A DNA stretch of 64,000 nt from Clostridia bacterium (GTDB taxonomy: Bacteria; Bacillota; Clostridia; Lachnospirales; Bianqueaceae). The stretch spans positions 119,354 through 183,353 of the forward strand of contig CAAFMN010000027.1 in NCBI GenBank assembly GCA_900764045.1, written 5' to 3'. Position 1 is the first letter of the stretch. The number at the start of each line of letters is the position of its first letter. The translations under genes were made by a program, and so were the position numbers. This document shows, piece after piece, positions 54,245 through 61,908 of the stretch. Below the pieces are notes generated by a model. That model was not told the origin of the DNA. It was given only the letters and a program-made list of their open reading frames with translations, and ran no database searches.

Positions 54245-55489
54245 ATGTCATACACAGAGCTGATTAAGAACTTCAATCGTACCCGTGACTATATGCGGGA
54301 ATTCTATGTCTATGGCTTTAAGAGCCGAGAAGAATACAACAAGAAAAGCGCTCGTTCGTATGACGATGAGCGCCGCCGCGTGGAGAGCTGGCTGGGGGAT
54401 TACATGCGATTCCGGCAGAACCCGGATGGGAAGACGGTCTTCCTCTCGATTGACAGCCGACTATCCCATCACAATCCCTTATATACCGCATGGAAGGCCA
54501 AGAGCTTTACAGACGGCGATATCACGCTCCACTTTATACTGTTTGATATCCTATACTCATCCGAAGTCGTTCTGTCCCTGAATGACATCATGAACAGGAT
54601 GGATGAGTATCTTCGCGGATTCCGTATTCCAAAGGTGTTTGACACGTCAACCGTGCGCAAGAAGCTGAACGAGTACGTATCCGAGGGGATCATCACCATG
54701 GAAAAGCGCGGGAAAACCATGCAGTATCGGCGGGCAGACTCGGACTACAGCTGCGGTACGGATATTTTGGATTTCTTTTCAGAGGTGTCCCCATGCGGCG
54801 TTATCGGGTCGTATCTGCTCGATAAGGAGGAGTCTCACAACGAGCATTTCGCGTTTAAACACCACTATATTACCGGCGCGATGGACAGTGAGATGCTCTG
54901 TGCGCTACTGAGCGCGATCTATGAGAAGCGGAACATAACACTGGAGATCCTTGGCCGCCATAAGGACAGAATTTCGGAAAATCATGTAGTTCCGCTGAAG
55001 ATCATGCTTAGCGTGCAGAGCGGAAGACAATATCTGATGGCGTATACCCCGCGGTTCAAACGGATTACGCCCTATAGAATCGATCATATTGTGTCTGTCA
55101 GGACAGAGGATACTTGCGGCCAATTTGATGAGCTGCAAGAAAAACTCCGTGGGATGCTCCCTCATATGTGGGGTGTCAGCACGCAAAGCACTTCCGGTGA
55201 GCGGATAGAGCATGTGGAGTTTACTGTCAAATACAATGAGTATGAGAGTTATATTCATAACCGGCTGGAACGGGAGAAACGGTGCGGAAGCGTAGAGAGG
55301 CTGGATGCCCATACGAGCCGCTTCTCAGCCGATGTTTTTGACGCGAGTGAGATGGTTCCGTGGATCCGGACTTTTATCTGCAGGATAACGGATATCCGTT
55401 TTTCCAACAAGGAACTTGAAGAGCAGTTTCGGAGCGACCTTAAGGAAATGTACGCGCTATATGGCCTGGAAGGCGGTGACTGCGTATGA
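54245..55489 (+). CDS. WYL-domain transcription regulator, first of two
   Basis: 414 aa. The N-terminal ~130 residues hold an HTH-like or RNA-binding region with an unusual insert (LFDILYSSEVVLSLNDIMNR, RKKLNEYVSEGIITMEKRGK is wing-like). The WYL domain follows, with RQYLMAYTPRFKRITPYRID near residue 262-281. WYL proteins sense nucleic-acid or nucleotide ligands, and several are encoded beside RNA-repair operons. GGAGGTGG precedes the ATG at 54245. The stop overlaps the second WYL gene by 4 nt, which suggests a heteromeric pair. Confidence 0.85.
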   Translation: MSYTELIKNFNRTRDYMREFYVYGFKSREEYNKKSARSYDDERRRVESWLGDYMRFRQNPDGKTVFLSIDSRLSHHNPLYTAWKAKSFTDGDITLHFILFDILYSSEVVLSLNDIMNRMDEYLRGFRIPKVFDTSTVRKKLNEYVSEGIITMEKRGKTMQYRRADSDYSCGTDILDFFSEVSPCGVIGSYLLDKEESHNEHFAFKHHYITGAMDSEMLCALLSAIYEKRNITLEILGRHKDRISENHVVPLKIMLSVQSGRQYLMAYTPRFKRITPYRIDHIVSVRTEDTCGQFDELQEKLRGMLPHMWGVSTQSTSGERIEHVEFTVKYNEYESYIHNRLEREKRCGSVERLDAHTSRFSADVFDASEMVPWIRTFICRITDIRFSNKELEEQFRSDLKEMYALYGLEGGDCV

Positions 55490-56397
55490 TATTTAGCGAA
55501 CTCTATAGTACATATTACAATACAGTGGCGCGGATCCTAAAAGCCGCCATAGACCATCCGCTTTCCAAGGAGGAGCTGCGTTCTATCATTGAAAAGAATG
55601 CTTTTGGAGAGAGTATTCTGAATATCGAACCGGCGATTATGGAGGAGCGTTGGCAGGTGCTTGCTCAAGACGGCTCAACCGCATTAAAGCACACGCCGAC
55701 AATGCCCCTGACACTGTTGGAAAAGCGTTGGTTAAAAGCGATCTTTCAGGATCCAAGAATCAAGCTTTTCACGGATGAGGCAGACAATTTTCCAGAGGTC
55801 GAACCGCTTTTTCATCCGGATGATGTACTCGTCTTTGACAAGTATTCCGATGGAGATCCCTATACAGCTGAGAGCTATATCCACAACTTCCGAAGGGTGA
55901 TGGATGCGATACACAAGCGCTACCCCCTGAGTATTGATACGACGAATCGAAGGGGCAGTATCATCCATAGGGTTCTTATGCCGGAGTATATGGAGTACTC
56001 GGAAAAGGATGACAAGTTCCGATTGATAGCTTCGGGGCGGCGGTATGCCGAGACAGTCAACCTTGGCCGAATCGTACGAGTCAAGCCGTATAACAAGCCC
56101 TATGAGACGCATCCCGTAAAAGGGCTGCCGCCTAAAAACAGGACCGTTCAGTTTGAACTTGTAGATTCCAGAAGCGCCTTGGAAAGGGTGCTGATGCATT
56201 TCGCGCATTTCCAAAAGCAGGCGGAAAAGCTGGATGAGAACCGTTATAAGATAACGATTACATATGATAAGGATGATGAGACGGAGATCGTTATCCGGAT
56301 CCTGTCATTTGGACCGATGGTGAAAGTAACGGCGCCGCAGTCCTTCGTAGATCTTATAAAACAAAGACTTATCAGTCAAAAAAGTTGCGGGCATTAA
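55486..56397 (+). CDS. WYL-domain-like transcription regulator, second of two
   Basis: 303 aa. Shares the overall plan but is shorter: an N-terminal ~100 residues with LTLLEKRWLKAIFQDPRIKL, a WYL core around FRLIASGRRYAETVNLGRIV, and a C-terminal WCX-type domain (RYKITITYDKDDETEIVIRI, FGPMVKVTAPQSFVDLIKQR). No strong HTH is visible, so it may bind the first regulator rather than DNA. Translation is coupled to the gene before it. Its stop codon lies inside a terminator hairpin. Confidence 0.78.
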   Translation: MIFSELYSTYYNTVARILKAAIDHPLSKEELRSIIEKNAFGESILNIEPAIMEERWQVLAQDGSTALKHTPTMPLTLLEKRWLKAIFQDPRIKLFTDEADNFPEVEPLFHPDDVLVFDKYSDGDPYTAESYIHNFRRVMDAIHKRYPLSIDTTNRRGSIIHRVLMPEYMEYSEKDDKFRLIASGRRYAETVNLGRIVRVKPYNKPYETHPVKGLPPKNRTVQFELVDSRSALERVLMHFAHFQKQAEKLDENRYKITITYDKDDETEIVIRILSFGPMVKVTAPQSFVDLIKQRLISQKSCGH

Positions 56398-56416
56398 GTT
56401 GTTCGCAACTTTTTTT
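56378..56416 (+). terminator. Terminator overlapping the stop of WYL gene 2
   Basis: AAAAAAGTTGCG (56378-56389) pairs with CGCAACTTTTTT (56404-56415) around a loop that contains the stop codon. It ends the regulator transcript just before the RNA gene promoter. Confidence 0.8.
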
Positions 56417-56438
56417 CCGTGATAGCATAGTGGGAAAC

Positions 56439-56447
56439 TGGTACAAT
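56439..56447 (+). promoter_or_regulatory. Extended -10 promoter of the Y RNA / rsr / rtcB unit
   Basis: TGGTACAAT: extended TG, one base, then TACAAT (56442-56447), with no good -35 box. Absence of a -35 suggests that an activator is needed; the two WYL proteins next door are the obvious candidates. Confidence 0.6.
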
Positions 56448-56453
56448 AGCGTT

Positions 56454-56702
56454 TGTAAACAGAAAGGCCCCTACAGCAAACAGCTGATAGCTAAGTGGTT
56501 ATAGCAGTGATCCCTGATCACGATTCGTGGGTTCGAATCCCGCTCAAAATGAGGCCTTGGTTTTGAAAATCTCATTGGTAGGAGAAGATGGCTATGCGGT
56601 TGCCGTAACAGATCGCTTACCCTGAATCGCCGCGCGTGATGGAATGGAAACTTCCATATGGATGCCGGCCGCAATCACGGCTCCGCCTCTGACCATTAGG
56701 CT
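56454..56702 (+). ncRNA. Y RNA of the YrlA type with a tRNA-like module
   Basis: No reading frame with a ribosome site exists here, but a tRNA-like fold does. D-arm: GCTA/TAGC (56490-56505) with loop AGTGGTTA. Anticodon-like arm: GTGATC/GATCAC (56507-56521) with a 3-nt loop CCT, too small to decode. T-arm: GTGGG/CCCGC (56527-56543) with the canonical loop TTCGAAT. A closing stem AAGGCC/GGCCTT (56464-56469 with 56553-56558) sits outside. A second domain follows: GGTAGGAG (56577-56584) pairs with CTCTGACC (56688-56695 region), enclosing CGTGAT/ATCACG and the hairpin TGGAA/TTCCA. Bacterial Ro60 proteins bind such YrlA RNAs, whose tRNA mimicry is documented, and the gene directly downstream is Ro60. 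The true ends are inferred. Confidence 0.8.
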
Positions 56703-56810
56703 CCGTCAATGAAAAAGCACAGACAGCAATTTTTCTATTTGGAAGATGATAAAAGAACCGTGCTTTGTGATTTCCATTTTAACAGATTTCATAAAAAAGG
56801 AGTGAGTTTC

Positions 56811-58298
56811 ATGTTGGATTCCATAAGGCAGGAAGCAGCGATGACATGGACCGAAAATGGGGCTGCGACATATGAATCAACCGGCTCGGAGTGCCTGGAC
56901 CTCTTTGCGTCGATCGGTGCGCTTCGCCACGCAAGCGACGCAGAGATTATAATCCGATTTATCCGCGCGTACACGGAGAATCCGGACATAGCCATGAAGC
57001 TGCTCTTTTACACAAGAGATATTCGGGGAGGTCTGGGAGAGAGAAGGGTATTTCGTGTAATCCTGAACTGGCTTGCGGTCAATGAGCCTACGGCTGTGAA
57101 GAAGAACCTGGGATATGTTGCGGAATACGGCCGTTATGATGATCTTCTCACTCTCATGGATACTCCCTGTGAGACGGAGATGCTTTCTATCCTGCGAAAG
57201 TACCTTGCCCAGGACTTGAAAGCACTGCGGGAAGACGGTACAGTATCTCTTCTGGCAAAATGGCTGCCGTCCGTAAATGCGTCCAATGCGCAGACAAGGG
57301 CCCTGGGCAAAAGGATCGCAAAGGCGTTAGGGCTTTCTGAGGCAGAATACAGAAAGTCCCTGTCCGCACTTCGGGCGCAGATACGTATCATAGAGAACAA
57401 CCTTCGCGAGAAGGATTATTCCTTCGATTACGAAAAGCAGCCGTCCAGGGCGATGTTCAAATACAGAAAGGCGTTTTCACGCAATGACGCGGAGCGTTAT
57501 CATGCGTTCCTACAGAGTGTCAGTTCGGGAGAGGCCGCTTTGCATGCCGATCATGTCGCTCCGTATGAGCTGGTTGCCCCATACCTGAATGTCGGGTGGT
57601 ATGAAGAGAAAAGCTATATGCGGGACATTTCGGAGGCCGAAAAGGAGTCGCTGAACGCGACTTGGGCTTCCTTGCCGGATTTTGGCAGCGATGAGAATGC
57701 GCTTGCCGTTATTGATACCTCCGGCTCCATGTATTGTGATCAGAAGCCGATTCCGGCAGCGGTAGCGCTGTCACTGGGATTGTATTTCGCAGAGCACAAT
57801 ACCGGAGCCTTCAAAGATCATTTTATCGAGTTTTCAGAGCGTCCGCAATTGATCCAAATCAAGGGCGATACATTCGCTGATCGACTTCGGTACGTAGCCA
57901 CATTCAGTGAGATCGCCAATACCAACCTGGAGGCCGTGTTTGATTTGATCTTGAATGCGGCGGTGAAGCATCATGTTCCCAGGGAGGAACTTCCCGCAAA
58001 ATTGATTATCATCTCTGACATGGAATTCGATTCCTGCGTGGACCACGCATCGGAGACGAATTTCAAAAATGCGCAGAAGAAATTTGCGGCCCATGGGTAT
58101 CGCCTCCCACAGATCCTATTCTGGAATGTTGCCAGCAGACACCGCCAGCAGCCTGTCACGCAAAATGAGCAGGGCGTCGCGTTGATCTCAGGAGTAACAC
58201 CTCGTATTTTCTCCATGGTTGCGGGAGGAATCCTCTCGCCCTATACCTTCATGATGGAAGTACTGAGGAGCAAACGCTATGCGCCCATAGCGGCATAG
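56811..58298 (+). CDS. rsr: Ro60-like TROVE-domain protein (Rsr)
   Basis: 495 aa. Ring-shaped RNA chaperone: N-terminal TROVE HEAT repeats (ASIGALRHASDAEIIIRFIR, RDIRGGLGERRVFRVIL, EYGRYDDLLTLMDT) bind misfolded or Y RNA. A C-terminal von Willebrand factor A domain has MIDAS motif VIDTSGSMYC and IISDMEFDSC. Known bacterial homologues bind Y RNA, work with exoribonucleases in rRNA turnover and are used under UV or heat stress. The ATG at 56811 has AAAAAAGGAGTGAG before it; a longer frame starting at 56709 runs through the end of the Y RNA region and is unlikely. rtcB follows 16 nt after the stop. Confidence 0.93.
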   Translation: MLDSIRQEAAMTWTENGAATYESTGSECLDLFASIGALRHASDAEIIIRFIRAYTENPDIAMKLLFYTRDIRGGLGERRVFRVILNWLAVNEPTAVKKNLGYVAEYGRYDDLLTLMDTPCETEMLSILRKYLAQDLKALREDGTVSLLAKWLPSVNASNAQTRALGKRIAKALGLSEAEYRKSLSALRAQIRIIENNLREKDYSFDYEKQPSRAMFKYRKAFSRNDAERYHAFLQSVSSGEAALHADHVAPYELVAPYLNVGWYEEKSYMRDISEAEKESLNATWASLPDFGSDENALAVIDTSGSMYCDQKPIPAAVALSLGLYFAEHNTGAFKDHFIEFSERPQLIQIKGDTFADRLRYVATFSEIANTNLEAVFDLILNAAVKHHVPREELPAKLIIISDMEFDSCVDHASETNFKNAQKKFAAHGYRLPQILFWNVASRHRQQPVTQNEQGVALISGVTPRIFSMVAGGILSPYTFMMEVLRSKRYAPIAA

Positions 58299-58314
58299 CA
58301 AAAGGAGAATTCAT

Positions 58315-59547
58315 ATGTTTGAAATACAAGGAAAGATAAGCACCGCCATCTGTTACGCAAAAGTCGTTGAGGATGGCGCAATCGAGCAGATCCGCAGAAT
58401 GTGTGACTATGAACTGACACAACACAGCCGTATACGTATTATGCCGGATGTTCACGCCGGTAAGGGGTGTACGATCGGGACGACGATGACCGTGGCTGAT
58501 AAGGTATGTCCCAACATTGTAGGCGTGGATATCGGCTGTGGTATGTATACAGTAAAACTTGCCGAAAAGGAACTGAACTTTGAACGAATCGATGAGGCGG
58601 CGCATTATATTCCCTCTGGCATGCATACATGGGAGGGACGCATGGAAAGATTTGACATGACGGATCTGCGGTGTTATCGTTCACTGCGTGATTCTAAAAG
58701 GCTTGAACGTTCGCTGGGTACACTTGGTGGCGGGAACCATTTTATCGAACTTGACAAAGCGTCAGACGGCACGTATTATCTGGTCATTCACTCCGAAAGC
58801 AGAAACCTTGGGAAACAGGTCGCGGAAATCTATCAATGTCTCGCGGTGGACCTTCATGCTGGCAAAGAAGACTACTTCATGAGAAGGAACGAGATCATTC
58901 GTACTTATAAAGCCGAAGGCAGACGCGCTGAAATCCAAGAAGCTCTTAAAAAACTTGAGCAAGAGTATGAGGCGAAAATTCCGGATGTACCGGAGGACCT
59001 TTGCTGGTTGTACGGTACATTTCTAGAAGATTATCTTCACGATGTGGAGATCTGCCAGCAATTTGCACGGAGAAGCAGGGAAAAGATGGCGGAGATCCTT
59101 TTGAAAAGGACCGGTATGACAGGCCTGGAGTCATTTCACACGATTCATAATTATATCGATACCAAGGAGAGGATCCTTCGCAAGGGCGCGATTGCTGCAC
59201 ATGCTGGGGAGAGGGTTCTGATCCCGATCAATATGCGTGACGGTTCTATTATCGCAATAGGAAAAGGAAATCCTGAATGGAACTATTCCGCACCTCACGG
59301 GGCAGGCAGGATTATGTCAAGGAGCAAGGCAAAAGAAGCGATCCATCTTGAAGCATACAGAGCTGCGATGGAGGGGATCTATACGACTTCTGTAAGTGAG
59401 CAGACAATCGATGAGGCTCCGATGGCATATAAGTCGATTGACGATATTCTGGATGTCATCCAGGAATCGGTAGAGATTGTGGATATCATGAAGCCCGTGT
59501 ATAACTTTAAGGCCGTGGATGATGACCTCCCATGGAAGAAAAAGTAG
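58315..59547 (+). CDS. rtcB: RNA ligase RtcB
   Basis: 410 aa. GTP- and Mn-dependent ligase that joins 2',3'-cyclic phosphate or 3'-phosphate ends to 5'-OH ends, repairing cut RNA. Metal and active-site motifs: MPDVHAGKGCTIGTTM, GVDIGCGMYTV (metal Cys), GGGNHFIEL, HSESRNLGKQVA, and the guanylylated His in NYSAPHGAGR. Shorter than E. coli RtcB2 or human RtcB, in the range of the compact clade. AAAAGGAG before the ATG. No rtcA (cyclase) is present. Last gene of the Y RNA/rsr/rtcB unit. Confidence 0.95.
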   Translation: MFEIQGKISTAICYAKVVEDGAIEQIRRMCDYELTQHSRIRIMPDVHAGKGCTIGTTMTVADKVCPNIVGVDIGCGMYTVKLAEKELNFERIDEAAHYIPSGMHTWEGRMERFDMTDLRCYRSLRDSKRLERSLGTLGGGNHFIELDKASDGTYYLVIHSESRNLGKQVAEIYQCLAVDLHAGKEDYFMRRNEIIRTYKAEGRRAEIQEALKKLEQEYEAKIPDVPEDLCWLYGTFLEDYLHDVEICQQFARRSREKMAEILLKRTGMTGLESFHTIHNYIDTKERILRKGAIAAHAGERVLIPINMRDGSIIAIGKGNPEWNYSAPHGAGRIMSRSKAKEAIHLEAYRAAMEGIYTTSVSEQTIDEAPMAYKSIDDILDVIQESVEIVDIMKPVYNFKAVDDDLPWKKK

Positions 59548-59548
59548 G

Positions 59549-59576
59549 AGATGATGGCTATAGCCGTCATCTTGTT
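59549..59576 (+). terminator. Terminator after rtcB
   Basis: AGATGATGGC / GCCGTCATCT form a 10-bp stem (one G-T pair) with loop TATA, followed by a short T-rich tail. Confidence 0.65.
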
Positions 59577-59614
59577 TGCGTAGATAAAATCTATTCCGTG
59601 ATTCCATAAAAAAG

Positions 59615-59623
59615 TGCTATAAT
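59615..59623 (+). promoter_or_regulatory. Promoter of remnant and ADP-ribosylglycohydrolase
   Basis: TGC then TATAAT (59618-59623), an extended -10 of the same kind as the one at 56439; possible weak -35 TTCCGT at 59595. Confidence 0.6.
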
Positions 59624-59722
59624 GAGGATGGGATATTTTGCGGCGGTAAGTAAGAAAACACCATTTACCTTTGTCATCGACAGCAAAGAGAGTGGATCCT
59701 TTACACTATAGGGAGGTAGTTT

Positions 59723-59827
59723 ATGTTTGGCAGGTCTCGGTTGAAAGCCGTATTAGCGCAGTACAAGCAGGATTTTGTATCGATTTAGTGGGGTAATGAA
59801 AAGTACAAGGAGGTATACCGATGTTAG
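59723..59827 (+). pseudogene. Remnant of a gene's first codons
   Basis: A good ribosome site (GGGAGGT) and ATG open a 21-codon frame, MFGRSRLKAVLAQYKQDFVS then I, ending in TAG. In the same frame after the TAG comes WGNEKYKEVYRC and a second stop. QYKxDF..xxxW.xEKYK is the kind of motif seen at the start of some AAA (McrB-like) defence proteins, so this looks like a deleted gene's front end. A separate open stretch just upstream (SKKTPFTFVIDSKESGS) also looks like real protein sequence. Confidence 0.5.
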
Positions 59828-60681
59828 GTGCGATTGTTGGTGATATCGTTGGTTCGATTTATGAGTGGAATAACATTAAAACCAAAGATTTTCCGTTATT
59901 TCAAGATCGATGCTTCTTTACAGACGATACGGTTATGACCTGCGCCGTAGCAGAAGCGGTAATGAACGGTGGCAAGAGAGAAGACTTTATCCGTGCCATG
60001 AAAAAATATGGACGGATGTACCCGGATAGCGGATATGGGACCCATTTTGCGGCATGGCTGATGTCGGACGACGAGAAACCCTATAATAGCTTTGGCAACG
60101 GGGCGGCTATGCGCGTTTCACCGTGTGCCTGGGTAATGAGCTGCGGGTCCTATGCCAGAACCGGGGTATGGCCTTCCAATAGGACTACCATAATAAGTTT
60201 GTCTGCAGAAGTGACGCACAATCATCCGGAGGGTATCAAGGGAGCCATGGCCACGGCGGATGCGATCTTCCTGTGCCGTTACTACTTTGGAGGATATTGT
60301 GGAGATTGTGGAAAGCCCATCAATGACGATCCGGCGAAGTGTAAAAGGCACGTCAAAGAACATATTGAAAAAACATATGGATACGATCTGTCCAGAACAT
60401 TGGATGAGATTCGCCCCACCTACCAATTCAACGAGACCTGTCAGGAGACCGTACCGCAGGCGATCATTGCGTTTTTGGAAAGTACGGATTTTGAAGACGC
60501 GATCCGGAACGCGATATCCCTTGGCGGCGACAGCGATACCCTGGCAGCAATCACAGGAAGTATCGCCGAGGCAGCTTATGGCATCCCGGAGTGGATCCGG
60601 GAAAAAGCGATCTCCTATTTAGATGAGCCGTTGAGAGCTGTGCTTCAGCGTTGGGAGAGGTACATAGATCCACAGAATTAA
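59821..60681 (+). CDS. ADP-ribosylglycohydrolase (DraG family)
   Basis: 286 aa. Removes ADP-ribose from proteins, nucleic acids or small molecules. Metal-binding motifs: MLGAIVGDIVGSIYEW, FFTDDTVMTCAVAEAVM, VTHNHPEGIKGAMATADAIF and the C-terminal ISLGGDSDTLAAITGSIAEA. A small insert contains CGDCGKPINDDPAKC, a possible zinc site. AAGGAGG precedes the ATG. Position next to rsr-rtcB is notable because ADP-ribosyl marks can occur on RNA ends, but the substrate here is unknown. Confidence 0.92.
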   Translation: MLGAIVGDIVGSIYEWNNIKTKDFPLFQDRCFFTDDTVMTCAVAEAVMNGGKREDFIRAMKKYGRMYPDSGYGTHFAAWLMSDDEKPYNSFGNGAAMRVSPCAWVMSCGSYARTGVWPSNRTTIISLSAEVTHNHPEGIKGAMATADAIFLCRYYFGGYCGDCGKPINDDPAKCKRHVKEHIEKTYGYDLSRTLDEIRPTYQFNETCQETVPQAIIAFLESTDFEDAIRNAISLGGDSDTLAAITGSIAEAAYGIPEWIREKAISYLDEPLRAVLQRWERYIDPQN

Positions 60682-60734
60682 AAAATGCGCCTCATTTTCT
60701 CGTATCAGCAATGCAAGTTTTTGCTGAATCCAGC

Positions 60735-60768
60735 GAATTTTCACTCCTTTAAAGTGAATTTTCACTTT
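60735..60768. promoter_or_regulatory. Operator-like palindrome and direct repeat
   Basis: AAAGTGAA-TT-TTCACTTT (60751-60768) is a perfect 8-bp inverted repeat. GAATTTTCACT occurs twice (60735-60745 and 60756-60766), exactly 21 bp or two helical turns apart. A promoter follows at once. Confidence 0.6.
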
Positions 60769-60774
60769 GCTCAG

Positions 60775-60802
60775 TTGACTTATCTGAAAGAACGAGTATA
60801 AT
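60775..60802 (+). promoter_or_regulatory. Promoter P1 upstream of vanX-like gene
   Basis: TTGACT (60775-60780), 16-nt spacer, TATAAT (60797-60802). It abuts the palindrome, which would place a bound regulator over the -35 box. Confidence 0.7.
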
Positions 60803-60854
60803 GCCACATTTAGAAAAGTTTTACTTTAGCGTGGAATTTTATAAGTCCCTCTTA

Positions 60855-60883
60855 TTGCATCACCCCCACGACCATGCTATAAT
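60855..60883 (+). promoter_or_regulatory. Promoter P2 upstream of vanX-like gene
   Basis: TTGCAT (60855-60860), 17-nt spacer, TATAAT (60878-60883) with TG extension. Second promoter 80 nt downstream of the first. Confidence 0.65.
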
Positions 60884-60933
60884 GGAAATGGGTGAAAGTC
60901 GTTACGGAACATGCAGATAATGAGGGAGAAGCT

Positions 60934-61695
60934 ATGAAAATTTACAGGTTATTTGTAATTTTATTTGTTTTAACTATCATAGGATGTTCATCTAGTGGCC
61001 CAGACTGGGAGGACGGAGAATCGAACAGCAGCCTATCGCAGATCGATATTTCAAAAACGGAGATCTCTGAGGCTTCTTCCGAGACAGAATCCGTGCCAGA
61101 AGAAAGCGATTCCCAGAAAGAAGAGAGCGCATCGCCGGAACCGGCGGATGAGGAGTTTGTGAGGGTTCGGGACTATATTCCGGATATTGTGGTGGACCTG
61201 CATTATGCGACAGAGAATAATTTCACCGGCCAGAGGATTTATGATTTTACAGAAGCATGGCTTCGCTATGGAACCGTCAAGAAATTGATGCTGGTGCAGG
61301 AAGAATTAAAACAGAGTGGCCTATATCTGAAGATATGGGATGGATTCCGTCCCGTGTCAGCACAGTTTAGACTGTGGGAAGTATGTCCGGATCCCGTGTA
61401 TGTAGCGGATCCCAATGAAGGCTTCAGCTCGCACAGCCGTGGAAATACGGTAGATATTACTTTGGTCACAGAGGACGGAACAAAGGTGGTCATGCCGACA
61501 GGGTTTGACGACTTCTCGGCATTGGCTGATCGGGATTATAGTGATTGTGGTATAGAAGCGGCAGCGAATGCGTTGTTTTTAGAGGAGTGCATGACAGAAC
61601 ATGGATTCGGTCCCTATTTTGGAGAATGGTGGCACTTTTCCGACACGCAATCCTATCCTGTAGAGCAGGAATTCGAGCCGGCGGCAGTTTCGTAA
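60934..61695 (+). CDS. D-Ala-D-Ala dipeptidase-like lipoprotein (VanX/DdpX, M15D)
   Basis: 253 aa. Lipoprotein signal (FVILFVLTIIGCSSSG, lipobox IIGC), a Ser/Glu-rich spacer to residue ~75, then an M15D zinc peptidase domain. Motifs: DLHYATENNFTG, WDGFRPVSAQ, the metal His and Asp in SSHSRGNTVDITL, and the catalytic Glu and last His in GEWWHFSD. VanX itself is cytoplasmic; the lipid anchor here puts the enzyme outside, so a role in wall-peptide recycling is likelier than vancomycin resistance, and no vanHA genes are near. GAGGGAGAA before the ATG at 60934; an earlier in-frame start adds 14 codons before the signal. Confidence 0.88.
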   Translation: MKIYRLFVILFVLTIIGCSSSGPDWEDGESNSSLSQIDISKTEISEASSETESVPEESDSQKEESASPEPADEEFVRVRDYIPDIVVDLHYATENNFTGQRIYDFTEAWLRYGTVKKLMLVQEELKQSGLYLKIWDGFRPVSAQFRLWEVCPDPVYVADPNEGFSSHSRGNTVDITLVTEDGTKVVMPTGFDDFSALADRDYSDCGIEAAANALFLEECMTEHGFGPYFGEWWHFSDTQSYPVEQEFEPAAVS

Positions 61696-61759
61696 ATAAT
61701 TGACAAAATAACAGAAAAATCGACAACAAAATTTGTCACAACTAGTACTAATATCTGCC

Positions 61760-61788
61760 TTGTAAATTCCTTCCAAACCCGCTATACT
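61760..61788 (+). promoter_or_regulatory. Promoter of sigma factor 1
   Basis: TTGTAA (61760-61765), 17-nt spacer, TATACT (61783-61788). The spacer and flanks (CTTCCAAAnCCGC) match those of the second sigma gene. Confidence 0.75.
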
Positions 61789-61863
61789 ATTTTGGGTGTT
61801 TTCGGCAGGATCGATGCGTTATGGAGGATATCAGGTAAATTACAAGAGGAAGTGCACAAAAAC

Positions 61864-61908
61864 ATGCGGAATAGGGATATATGGATAGGGAAACGCCGAA
61901 ATCGTTGA
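61864..61908 (+). CDS. 14-codon upstream frame overlapping sigma factor 1
   Basis: MRNRDIWIGKRRNR then TGA. It begins exactly 17 nt before the sigma start in another frame and ends 28 nt inside it. The second sigma gene has a frame of the same length, position and basic character. GAGGAA lies about 14 nt upstream, which is long for a ribosome site. A regulatory leader peptide is inferred, not proven. Confidence 0.4.
   Translation: MRNRDIWIGKRRNR

Noticed and set aside
56490..56543. A functional tRNA gene
   Set aside because: D- and T-arms fit, but the anticodon arm has only a 3-nt loop (5 nt if one pair opens), there is no 7-bp acceptor stem at the right distance and no CCA context. A tRNA-like Y RNA beside rsr explains it better.
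56709..56810. N-terminal extension of the Ro60 protein
   Set aside because: The frame is open to 56709, but there is no ribosome site there, the residues do not fit the TROVE start, and AAAGGAGTG sits before the ATG at 56811.
60934..61695. Vancomycin resistance gene vanX
   Set aside because: Catalytic motifs fit the family, but the protein is a lipoprotein and there are no vanH, ligase or vanRS genes nearby. A wall-recycling dipeptidase is likelier.
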